A DNA stretch of 64,000 bases from Anisakis pegreffii (Eukaryota > Nematoda > Chromadorea > Rhabditida > Anisakidae), in assembly GCA_035041965.1 (NCBI GenBank), contig JAPYMA010003046.1, positions 32,197 through 96,196 of the forward strand, in the 5' to 3' direction. Position numbers and translations under genes: made by a program. Under the pieces are notes generated by a model that searched no databases, had not been told where the DNA came from, and saw only the letters and a list, made by a program, of their open reading frames with translations. Shown here piece after piece: positions 38,640-50,900 of the stretch (position 1 is its first letter; each line of letters opens with the position of its first letter).

Positions 38640-40000
38640 TATTAAAGGTAGACAGACATAAAAGCAGTAGTAGCAACAGCAGCAGCAGTCATGAGTGATA
38701 TTTGTTTATTATCATCAGCTTACAATTAGAATATAAATCGGGAAATGAAATAACACAGCATTGAATAATAAAATAATATGCATAGATTCACAACGAGAGT
38801 AGCATGATTTAAGCGGAGAGATTGGGTGAGTGAAAGTAATGAATAAACGCGTGGAATGAAACGACGAAATGAATAGAAAATAGATGGATGCATGCATGAT
38901 GCATGATGCATGGATGAATATGCATGAGTGAGTGGCGAGAAAAGAAAATAAATAAATGAAACGACGACGACGACGAGTTAATATGAATTCTGAATTATAT
39001 TCCATGAGGAAAGTGGTATGTGTATGCAGCAGCATTTGGTATGTACATGTGTTTGGTGTTGTTTGGGGGGAGGGGGGCACCAGAAAACAGGGGACGCCAC
39101 GAAGGGGAGGATATGTGATGATTTCATTTCATTTCATATTATACGAATGTGTGGCCAGTTGAGAAGCAAGCAAGCGCTATACACTATGTATAGGATACGA
39201 ATGGTAAAGTCTAGAGTTGGCGATGAGATGCGATTGCGAGCATTATTCTCAGTGAGGAAGTGAGTGAGTGAGTGAGTGAATGGAGTGTGTCTGTCCTCTC
39301 GGATGGCTTTCAAAGCAGCACGCTTTCATTCGAATGGCTATTTGCTGCTTGCTGGCTGACTGACTGACTGGCTTGTCGTATGTTTGATGCGGCAGCAGTA
39401 GCAGCAGCAGCAGCAGCACATTTATAAATTCTGCTGCGTTTGCGAGCGATGTGATCGAAATCGATGTTTTGATGAGAGAGAGGGAGGACGCATCCGCATA
39501 GCAATAATAATAATAATAATAATACGTAACATATATTTCTCAGCAAAAATAGTTGCGTTACGGCAGAGTTGACAGAGATAAAGATGAAAAATCAATTTTC
39601 CGGGCGCGAAAAAGCTTCCCTTGCGGTGATCGGTGGTGCAAACAAGAATTGAAGAGAGCAAAGAGTGAGAGAGCGAACAATATAAGTACGCTCTATATTC
39701 AGAGTGTATTGATCACACATCAACTGGCCGTCGTCATCGCACGTCGAATCTCTGAGAGAATGAAATAATAACGATGAAAATGAAAGGGATAAAAAGATGC
39801 GAACACAGCGAGGAAATATCAGCACGAAAAGAGCATCAGAAAGAGAGAGAGAAGGGAACAAGGCGTTGTGATGACGAATGATGTCGATACAAATATACGA
39901 AATGAAACGAAACGAAACGACAATACTTCTTAAATCTTTTTCTTCGTCTTTCTCCGTTAGTGAGTTGTTTTCGCTTTTTTTCCCGCTGACAATCGCCCTA
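38640..40000. repeat. Purine-rich and microsatellite island
   Basis: Clustered simple repeats in one 1.4-kb stretch: AGCAGCAGC (about 38668), ATGCATGATGCATGATGC (about 38889), CGACGACGACGACG (38963), GTGAGTGAGTGAGTGAGTG (39258), TGACTGACTGACTGG (39357), a GCAGCAGCAGCAGCAGCA run (39400) and ATAATAATAATAATAATAA (39505), plus GAGAGA-rich tracts to 39860. A G-rich run with quadruplex potential lies at 39065-39110. The composition differs from both flanks. It may be a regulatory region or a non-coding RNA gene; no ORF in it is convincing. Confidence 0.55.
39065..39110 (+). other. Potential G-quadruplex
   Basis: Two adjacent G6 runs split by one A, followed by G4 runs at about 39090 and 39104, in AT-rich DNA. 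Confidence 0.5.
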
Positions 40001-43000
40001 GTCGTAGGACACAATAAGAAAACCAAGGAGGCGATGTCCAAAGATCCATCCTTAGACCGACCTTGTTCGCTTATCATCACATTATTGTTCCATACGTCGA
40101 GAAGATGTGCCATACGAGAAAACCTACTCGAGCACCTACTCATCACACGTCTTCATTCATCCACTCGTCCAGCATCTATCCCTCTCTATTTTATTTATTA
40201 GGCTGCTTCGTACACGTTAGTCCGTTTCATATTCTCAAACGCAAACGCATTATTTTTGCGTTATTCACATTTTTTGCCTTAATTCTACGGCATTTTGAGT
40301 CGATTTTATAGATTTTATACATCCCCTCTGCAAACAAAGCCGTTTATCTGTCTGCTGCTTGCACCAAGAACAATCCCATATCTGGCGTGAGTGTATTGCA
40401 TCCATAATTTCAACTGTTATTTATTTCTTATCGCTTCATTTTTCCGTTTTGAAGTGAATCTTTTTTTTTTGCGTTTTCAATTATTCTCTTTCAATTTCAT
40501 TTCTTCGATTTCATTTAAATGCTGACATTCATCTTTCATTGCGAATTCTCAATGCGCATCGTGTTTGTTGATTTAGCGTTTTTTGAAATTTCGATTTATA
40601 ATGTAAAATTAGTTATTAGCAGTTCTTTGATGATACCTTTCGAATGGACTCATCGCCGTCAGTCATAGCGATTCATTCATTGCGTTCTTGTTTTTTGAAT
40701 TTGTGAATGATCTTGATTCTCATTTTTGATCATTGAAAGCAACGCTATTGACATTTCATTCGTTCATTCTTGTGTGCTCTCCTTGCCCAAACGGATGCCA
40801 AAAAAAACATAAACCGAATTCAAGGATGTTAGATTTTCTCATGAGAAGGATTCAATAATGTTTTCATAGTGCTGCTCATCTTTTCGTACGAGAACTTTAT
40901 CAACGTTTATTCATAGTCAGATAAACTAATATTAAGCATTGTTCTTGACTGGTTCATTTCAAATGCCGAATGATTTTGAATTTTTCCTTTTCTGCGCATA
41001 GTTCCAAAAGGGTTGAACGCACACAAATTATTCGGCGCTGTTTTCTTCTTTATATTTCGCATCTTTGTCCATCTTTGTGTGAACTTCATTGAAATCAATC
41101 CTGTCGTCGTTTGTGCTCCCTTTAATCCATTTCCACATCTGAATTTTGTTTTTTTTTCTCTCACAAAAATATCAAAACTTGATGTATTATGCTCACGGAT
41201 GCTCGACAATTTTCACCGTATGCGAGCGGTGTCACTGTTAAGGATTTACTTGAAAGCAGCAGGATTAGGTGTCTGATTTCGAATGTTCAAAGTATTTATT
41301 CAGCAGTCGTTGTTTCTTCGACATTCAGCGGTATTGTTTGCGCATTCCTGAGTGTGTGTTCGTTCCATTTTTGATATTCGCAAAATAATTGATGTTCATT
41401 CTATCCAAAAATGTTCATTTTTATCAGAAGTGTTTTATTGGTGCGTTGTTTGGCTCTGATGTGTTCAGGAGAAGAATTTCAAGCATGCACAATTGCCGAT
41501 TATTAACGTTTAATTCGAATGCTCGGGTTAGGTTCGGAAATTTGCACGTTTGCTGAAGATTGCGTTTAGTTTGCATTGTCCTCTGCCCTGATTGATGGAA
41601 ATAATAACGATGATTTGTACGGCAAAAGATTTCTTTTGAAATTTTTGTAATGTTTCCACTCTGTTTTTTTTCTGAACTGCGACGTACTTTCTCAGCGTTC
41701 GAATTTATTTTATATCGTTTATTTTATTCTCTCCTTAGAATTTATTAGTTATAGTATTTATTTTCTGAAACGGGAATGTGGGATAAGCGACATACCAATT
41801 CAATTATACTTTCTTTGTCAGTTTGAGAGAAGCAAATGAAAGTGTGTTCTGTGATGTGTACTCACTGCTACTATTGCATCAAGTGCATTTGGTCGTTTTA
41901 CTTTGAAAAGCAAAGAAAAAATATATTAATTTTTATCCCATCTCTCGCATTCTCGTAAAAAAAAAGAATCGATTTTCCCATTTACCCTCATCGATCTCTT
42001 GTGAAAAGACTATTTTCAAGTTTAAAGAAGTGCAGCCGAGAAATGAGATTGTGCTTTTCGACTATGGGAATTTGCCCGCTTTGCGATTTTATCCAAAAAA
42101 AATATTGTTCTTACAATTAGATTCTCAACAAAAAGAAAACGTTCTCTTCTGTTTATTGCTGAGCACCGAATCGATATTTCATAGAACGATTTTAATGGTT
42201 CGTTTCGGAAGAAGTTTTTGCAGCAAACATTTGAGTTGAATGCAATTTTTGAAATGAATTATTGCACAAGCGATTGCTAAAGTGCATTTTGTTTCCACTT
42301 TTCGAACGAACGTTACGAACAGCGCCCGCCGCATGTTGACAAATTAGTTTACGTTCATTATGCGTATAATGTTTTCGTTGATGTGCAGCAATGTTTTGTG
42401 CACTTTTAATGTGATCGTATTGATTGGCGCTGTTTTATTTTGCTTGACATAAAGTCTCGACGAGATCTTCGTTCATTGATGATGCATTTAATTCGTGCGG
42501 AATGCACATGCATGCTTTCACTACAGCTGCACGCATTTCTGCAACGACAACAATGTGAACGGTTTAGCCGTTTTGTTTTGTTTTCAGTTTGTGCAATATG
42601 AATTTTGAAAGCACAATGAGACTTGGATGATTTCTGATCGAGAGACGTTTTTTTTCCAGAAATTCCCTGAAATGACGTAGGCATCAAACATCATATTGCC
42701 AGCTCATCATATTTATCATGTTCAAGCGTTATGAAAGTTCATATACACTGTTTAGAAAGCAGTCGAAAAATAATTTCGTCATGTTTGACACCGAGTTCTG
42801 TGCAAATATTTTCTAACCTGAAGTATATTGTGCAAAAAGAAATCACAAGTAACATCCATGATGTTTTCTTGATGCAGCTGCTGATGCTGTCCTCTCAATC
42901 AAATAGAGTCCGTCCATCGTTTCACATCTGAACAATATTGAAATTGGTTTCACAGTAAACATGTGTGCATCAAATAAAACAAAAATGTGGTCACTTTTTT

Positions 43001-43960
43001 GGTGTTGTTTGCGCCAAAGCCTGACTGGTGTGGTGCTTTTGCAGCAAACATTCTAAGCATTCATTTCAATAAATTGCTAATATTTGAAGAAATTCATCGA
43101 GATAATATTTCGAGCGCATTCAAACAGTGCATCAACATGTGCCTAATTCACTCTTTCGATGAGAGTGCATTGGAAATGTATCACCAGGAAGAAAAATTTG
43201 AAATGAATGCATACATTTATTTCCAGTAAAACGTGTATTGGATTGCACAAAAAAATTGTTCTGTCGAATTTTTCTTCAGTGCACTGAGTACATGTGGGCC
43301 GCTTTTAGAAACCAAAAAATCATTTCGGAAATTCCAAATCACTATCGAAAGTAAAGTATAGTCAATAAAAGCTCCTCTGAAATTTCCGAACAGATATATC
43401 ATTCTCTCAAACGCAGATCTCTTTTCATACCATTTCTAATGAAGCTCAAACCATTTGGAATCCTTCTTCTTTGACAGATTTTATTGCAGTTACTTTTTAA
43501 TCAATATGAAAGAAAGCAGCGCTTTTAGGCTTTCAATTCGTATTATCAAAATCTCACAGCATCCGTTCGATTACGAATCTCGTGCATGATTCTATCAGAT
43601 TTATATTCTCATCCGGAAGCATTTTATGTTCTAAACTACCAAAATAAAATAGTTCCAGTCCCTTCATTGTAGGTCTCAAATTTCTTGTGTGCTTTTTTTT
43701 GTGATGAATTACCCATTTTTTCCTCATTATTTTCCGTCAATATAAATTTGAAACGTCTTTCTAGCGAGAAGAGATGTGGAATTGAAATTATATGCTAGGG
43801 ACTGGTGCTTTTTAAAATTGAGAGAGTAGAGCTGCTGGTAATGATGGCTTTCTCTGGCGAAAATGCTCTGCCTTTGCACTTTACGGCAACAGTCGAACGC
43901 GAACGAATGTTCAACGCGATCAGCATTCAGGAAAGCCTAAGTGCTGCTTTGAATATGCCC
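40000..43960. other. Gene-poor interval
   Basis: Many short overlapping ORFs on both strands, but no splice-consistent chain or recognisable domain. There is no RNA gene I can support. Confidence 0.35.
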
Positions 43961-43967
43961 AATTCTC

Positions 43968-43969
<2 letters not shown>

Positions 43970-44011
<42 letters not shown>
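43970..44011. repeat. (AT)n microsatellite
   Basis: About 21 uninterrupted AT dinucleotides. A (GTT)n run of about seven units follows at about 44223-44243. Confidence 0.95.
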
Positions 44012-44014
<3 letters not shown>

Positions 44015-44249
44015 CAGTTGTTATCAGTGCTGCGCATATAATGGTGGTTTTACGCTATGCAAATGTAAACTGCCAAATGAATAAATGGAATCGCGTGTGG
44101 TTGCATGAATTGTCAACATTCGGAATAAATACGCATGCATTATCACTATATTCACTCATTTACTGGTCCATCGAACAGCATTGGGCGTGCATTTTATTGT
44201 CCCCACTGGTGAGCGTATTCATTGTTGTTGTTGTTGTTGTTGTGAGGAT

Positions 44250-47200
44250 GAGTATTGACTGAGAATAAATGAGTATGGATTTCTGAGAAACTAGTAGAAG
44301 TGACACGAGGGAGAGATGTTCAGCGGGGAATCGTTCGAATGCGGGGCTTGATTATTTGTGCATTGTGTTGTTTACTCACTGATTTATTCGATAAAGAGTG
44401 ACGATACGCATTCCAAAGTGATTGTTTTTCGGTTTGTTATTTCTCGCTTGTAAAAGCACGTGATCGTTTGTTTGTTTCTGTTGCGCCATTTGTTGCTGTT
44501 TTTTTCAAAATGATTATAATCTATTGATGTTTCAATGTGAAGCGTTGCTCTATTTGTGAAAAGATCGTATCGATACTATGAAATGCCTTAAAAAGTATCG
44601 GTATTCGGGTTGGAATACTAGTGTTGAATGGATAAGTGTTCGAAACCGAACTGAAGCCACTTTGAAATTTTGCAGTTATGAAATTTTTTTATGTCTCACA
44701 TTTATTTATTTGTTCATGAGTTTCATTTAATTTTCTTAATTGATGTTAAGAATCTTTGAAAGGGATGACGCATATTCAGCCTACCTCAGCCTCTTGTTCA
44801 GTAGTATATTCAGTGGTCCATTTTGTTCGTAAGTTTTCTGAGAACAACTAGGTTGATATTGATATTGAATTGGTAATATATGGGTAGTTGTTCATTTATT
44901 GACGCTAAAACTGCTATCAAATTTGCAGCATTATTGTGAGCCACATTAAATTTCCATTCCCATTGAACAATGAATGACTCATCGTTTTGCTTGAATCTCC
45001 ATGAAAAGAGCTGTTTAATGTCAAAGTAATGGCCTATTTGTGATCGAAAAAGATCGAAAAATTGCCTCTCTTATCTAGAATTGAAATCCGCCTCTACCAT
45101 CATTTAACATCTTCATATTCTCAAAGAAAGATTGTGACACATCCTTTTCTCGGATTCTCTAATCACAATTGTGAGCGAAACATTATAAAAAGGGATTTTT
45201 CAAATCTTTTTCACTCTTTAGATATCGAGTCGCTTTTCATTTCTTACGTTGATTTGTATATCTCCACGAACTGATGTGTCTCCTCTGTGTGTGTTTCCGT
45301 GAATTTCCGTTCTCGCTGATTGCGAGGATTGCCATCTTCAATGAGAATCATTGTATCGTGCCAGTCGCCGCAACCCAACCAGCGAATCAAGAAGCTTTTC
45401 GCAAATCTATATCATTTGTGGCTTTCAGTTGCTTCTAACGATAACTGATCCAGCTAGAGTGAACTTGCTCTGGGAAGTAGTTACTTTGAATGTTTTGCAA
45501 GAAACCAAGTGAGCGCTTCAAAAGAGTTGTGTAAAATACTTTATCCTCCTACAGAGATGTGTACTCCACCATTACATCCATTGTTGGCAATTTGCTTGAA
45601 AAGTCTTTTTTTTTTCTCTTAAATATATGCTCTCAGCGTCAAAAGATTATCCCGTATTTGTCAAGCAAGAGAATTACGATGGCGCTCTTAAGTGTCAATC
45701 TCCACGGCTGAATGATTTACGGTAATTGGCAAAAAAAAATTCAGTGTGTATTTTTGAGCATTCTGTCATGCGACCTTCTACTGTCTTCTTCAACGTGCCA
45801 TTGTTTTTCGATAATAATTTATTCATCGTAGTCGTTTCACTACCAACGACAGTTTATGGTCCATATTTAATGGATTTTGTTGTGGTTGGTTGAGGAGAAA
45901 AAGAAAACCAAGCTAGTGAAATTGAATTGTTCCGTAGAGGAAGGAAATAACGCTAATGAAAAATTCATTAGATAGTTTTGAATGTGGAAAATGAGTGAAA
46001 ATATAGCACCTGCACCAGGAACTCAAGTATGAATGTTTCATAAAAAGAGAAATTTAAATGAGAAAACCAGCGATCAGTTGAAGCGTTATACAGGTGTAGT
46101 ACATGTACATTACTGCAAAGGCGTAAAAAATGTTCGTTTAAATCCGAGTTTTCTTATATGTTGACATTTTTTGGGTGATACCTGTGCAAATGTTAGTTAT
46201 ACTTTGTGAAGACATCTTAAACTTCTTAACGAGAAACGAACTAATGTTCATTAAAACAATTTGATGGTGCTATTCGAATAGTTTTGCGATCCATGAAGCC
46301 ATTATTCCATATGAGGTCATATTAATCTGTACCATTCGCGCGTCAGAAAGTCTGAACACGAAAAACTGAACTCAATCGCAGTACTCATAAGTCACCTCTT
46401 GATGTGATATTCATATTTTTTGATATAAGTTTGGAAGTTCCATATTGAGGAAATCGTTTGAATTCAGTTCATTCTTCAGTGCTTTCATACATTGGTTTCA
46501 GTCCACCGTAGCGCTTCAGTTGAAACATTGAAACTCGTATTGTGTCAAAATTTGAGAAAAAAACAATTTGATGACTCTGAGTGAAACGGAGACGTATGGG
46601 GGGCTGAGACTAGGCTGAGTGAAACGGAGAAAAACAAGTCAGCGTTGTGAACTATCTGTGCTTGCAAGTGCACATTAACGTGATGAGTATCGATATCGGT
46701 TAATTTAGAAAAACATCGAATTTCTGGTCAGATTCATTCGCTGCATCATCGATCCCTTCAAATGAGGTTTTCAAGAAATTTTTAGAGATAAAGTTAATTC
46801 GTTGTTACGAAGAATGAGGTTAGCAGTATTGTTTCAGTACTTTTTAACAGCAATTGTTTTGCTTACATCTGCAGTCATCCATGGAAGGATAAAACAGAAT
46901 TCAATTATAATACTTGGTAGCGTATCAATATTTAGCAGTTGGATTGATAATGATTGATTCACTTAATATTATTTGCTGCATTCAGACCAGTAACTATTGT
47001 CTTTATCAGGAATATTTTAAATTCATTCAATGAAAGATCAAAACTGCGTTGATACAAATCGGTTTGTATCGAACGTGAATTTGATGATGTCAAATAAGGG
47101 GAGAAAAGAATATCGTGAAGGAAATGAATCAGTCGATTTCTTTTTTGTCGAAAATATTAAGGACGCTATTACTGTTATTGACAGCAGAATAATAATCGGT

Positions 47201-47940
47201 TCTCTTCTTGATTTCGTTTCACATATCCAAATTTTTACGAACAGTATTGATCAATGATTCGCTGATCGTTTTCCATAATCTGAGCCGTTTTATGATTTTG
47301 AAATTTAGAAATTTTCGACAATTAGCATTTCGTTAAAAAATATTTATTTCATCGATATTCACGTCCTTTCATAGCCGAATTTCGTAGTTTTATATCATTT
47401 CATATTTCAGTTTTTTCGTCTTTGTTCCGAATTTTCAGCAAAAACTGTAAAATTTTTAATTTTTATTTCTCTTCATATCAGTATTTTTCAGTTGGTTTAT
47501 CGTTGCATTGAGCTCTTTCTCTGTTTTTTTTTTGCGCACAATTCTCCCATTTTTGTTGTGTTAATTCGTTCTCTGAAGTATTGTTAAGCGCCGTTAAATG
47601 CTTATTCGTCAACATCGTTATTCGGTGCATTAAAATCACGTTTGCAAATGCTAACAGCTTTCGGCTAATGCAATAAATGCGATTATTGAAAACAAAATCA
47701 TAAATTTATTATGCTCATGTTCATTCCACCTATCGTCAATCGTCTCAAATGCACAATTGATTAAATCAACTTACAGTGATTCTTCAACTACTTCCTTCAC
47801 TTATTCCCCGCTTAGATTGCAGATTCATTCAGTTTACTTTGTTTTGAATCAAAAAGACGGATGAGTTCGCGTATTATGCTCGCTTTATGTTCTTCGGATC
47901 AACGTGTTACCTCTTAATATTTAATAAGATAATGAAATAA
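44250..47940. other. Gene-poor interval upstream of the HTH/BED gene
   Basis: No exon chain was found. The plus ORF at 47030-47257 (75 aa, with NKGRKEYREGNESVDFFF and IKDAITVIDSRIII) is somewhat protein-like and ATG-initiated but isolated. The promoter of the gene starting at 47961 should lie in the distal part. Confidence 0.35.
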
Positions 47941-47950
47941 TGAAGTAATT

Positions 47951-47954
47951 CAGT
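47951..47954 (+). promoter_or_regulatory. Putative spliced-leader acceptor for the HTH/BED gene
   Basis: GTAATTCAG ends at 47953, only 7 nt before the ATG at 47961. A second in-frame ATG follows at 47967. Confidence 0.5.
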
Positions 47955-47960
47955 TGTCAA

Positions 47961-50900
47961 ATGCAAATGAATGACGTCAATGAATGTGTTGAAGAGACCA
48001 GTGGGATAGCTGCCACTGAGCAAAATGATGATAATCGTGCAACACAGATCGATACAGTCATCGATGATCCTTCAATTCAGGTTTTCGTTTCAGCGTGTAA
48101 TCCCTTCCTCACCCCTTATAAAGTTTGCCTTTGTTTTCTTAGGTATTTCATCTGAATAAAAACTGTTATGGTATGAATATCACACATCCGAAACGATGAA
48201 TAGGTGAAATTCCGCCATCGGATCGATCATCTTCTACTAGAAGAGGTCGATGGGGCCTCCAAGCGTGCATAAGATTTTTGACATCCCTACATTTACCACT
48301 TACCCTCAAACAGCTCCGGATGCGATTCCGCTTCCGATACGGCCCTAATTTCCTCTCAAGTAATAATTTTCCCTTATCAAATCAATACAATTGATTTGAT
48401 AAGGGAAAATTTTTTCAATGCCAACAAAAAAGCTGCACTACAATTTCTGCATACTTTTTCATTTGGCATCCTTGAGGCAGCGTACTTTTAGCTGGTTAAA
48501 TTTCACTTGTTAGCACGTGAAAAGTTGTGCGATTCCATTTCGATGAATTTCACTGCAGTGGAGTAGAGAAGTAAGTTGTAAGTGCTGCTGAACGAAATAT
48601 GTTCTGAGTGGAATTTTGCTGTCGTGAATAGTAAAGGGTGGCGAGATTATAGGATTCAAAAGAACGAATTTCAGGTACTGAAAGAAGAGGAGAATTATGT
48701 GGTATCGTCGGATGATGAGAAAAGTGATTCACAAGTGGATTCGTTGGATGGAAGTCAAACGCCCGCTGATTCGACTGAATCCGATGCAAAAATTGAGGCG
48801 AATGCATTTGAGGAAGAACTTCGAGGTTTGTGTTGTTATCACAATGATTATCATCACGATAACATTAGTTTTTATTAGTAATATTTTCGTTTTCATTATT
48901 CTTCTTACATCCTTAATTGCTGATTGCTGAAATAATTGTGTTATGAGATGTTTTTCACGTTTTTATTATTATGAAGAAGCACACATTTAGATAATTGTTG
49001 TTCATTCCTCAATTCTTGTGAATGAATGAATTGATTGAGCATCAAGTAAGCACCCTTCTCCATGGTTAATGTTATACAACGCAAGGAAATTTTTGTGTAT
49101 TCCCTTTCTTATAATACGTAATTCTGAGTTTTATTCTCGTTGTGCTGTTTGGTAGTTTTTTGATTCAACGACAATTTCCGACGTTTCAGGTAAAAATCTC
49201 AGTGAGCAAGTGAAATTTCTCAAAGAACAAGGTCTCACATTCCGCACAATCTCAGAACGTCTTAACGTGAGTTTTACTGACGCCGTAAACTTGTTAGTTG
49301 ATATTAACAGTATACGTGGACTCGAAAATTAATAATAGTTATTATCAGCGTATGATGGTCGTGAATCTTTTTTACCGTCAACATGGAATATTTCATTCTG
49401 TTTTATTATTATTATTATTATTATTATTGTTCGAAAGAGGAAATTTAGAAACTGAAAATCGTATCTGTCTGATAGATTGTTGTGTTCAACTTTATTGGGG
49501 AATAAATGAAATTTCCAAAGCGAAGGATAGATAAATAAAGAGAAACGAATCGAAAAGTGATATAAATGGATGAATGTTCTCGATTAACTAATGCACTTTC
49601 GATGTATTAATGCAATAAAAGCCCATATCCTCTTCAGCACGCAACACACAAATTCACTTCAATAGTTTTGTTTAATCTAATCATCACACAAAACATCCTT
49701 TTATGGTCATTCTAGCCATTGATCCAGTGAAATTCCATGGAATATTCTCTCTTCATTTTTTTTCGGTTTGAGGCAAAAAAATGCAATTTTAGAATGAAAT
49801 TAAGGAAATTTTCAATAATTCTTATCCGATAAAGATTTTTTATTGTTCATTTTCCAAGTAAAAGGAATTGAAGTATTATATTGAAAAATATTTGTTTGAG
49901 AAGAGAAAAATGAAAAGAGAGCCATTTTTTTGGTTTTTGAGGGAATGAAGTAATGGTTGATTGTTAAGGTACCGATAACGAATTGTCATACAGCAATCAA
50001 AAAGCTCCGACTTCCAACAGAGTATTGGGAGCGGATAAAAGCCGAAGTACGTATAAAGAAGCGACAACAAGAAATGGTGGTTCGTTTTGTTGATTTGTTT
50101 ATTGGTTTGATTGGTGTTTATTGCCTCTCGTTTACGTTTTCTTTATTCATTTGCTCTTTACGATTCTTTCAATGTGTTCAAATTTATTGTTTGTTAATTT
50201 GTGGCAAACAAAATAAAATAGTCCATAACCGTCATGAACTTCCATCTCAGCTGTTGAATTATTGAATTATTCACAGTTCATAACCGTGTTGCAGTGCGAT
50301 TCGTATAGGGAAGAATTAAAATTTCTTTTATTTGAATTGTTTGTGGGAGTTGATTGATGAGTTAGTGATTTGAGTTGAATCACTGAATGTGCTGTTCGGA
50401 TTTCATTCGTTGCTTCAAACTATCGAATACCGATAAGCATGGACACAAAATTATGCATGCGTGCGGATTTAATGAATGTCAAAAATTCAATCTGAAACTT
50501 GAACGTTTATACTTCACAAAAGACAAACGTGATTTTTTGCCTTTCAGGCGAACGAACTAACGAATGGTCATCAAGGATTCGCAAATACCAACAGTGCATC
50601 CTCGAGTTGGTTTATACTTTGATATTCATTATTGTTACCTTTTCGATCATCGATTGGCAGACATCGTGCTATTTCATCTATTTTTTGTTTGTGATAATCA
50701 TCACGCAGATTCTCCTTAGGAACATTAGTTCACTCAAGATTTTATAAAGATGAAGTCAACTTTAAGGAAAACGACATCACGAAGAACTGCAGCAAGATTT
50801 TGGTAGGGAACTGGATTTGACATCACCGTCAAAAATGCCAAACTCGTTGGTGGCTAGTCTAGCGAACAGTGAGATACATTCATGTTTATTGTCAATTGCA

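Noticed and set aside
39592..40146. 184-aa minus-strand ORF, the second longest single ORF in the window
   Set aside because: Biased towards Ser/Leu/Phe runs produced by GAGA-rich DNA, with no domain, no splice context and overlapping ORFs on the other strand.
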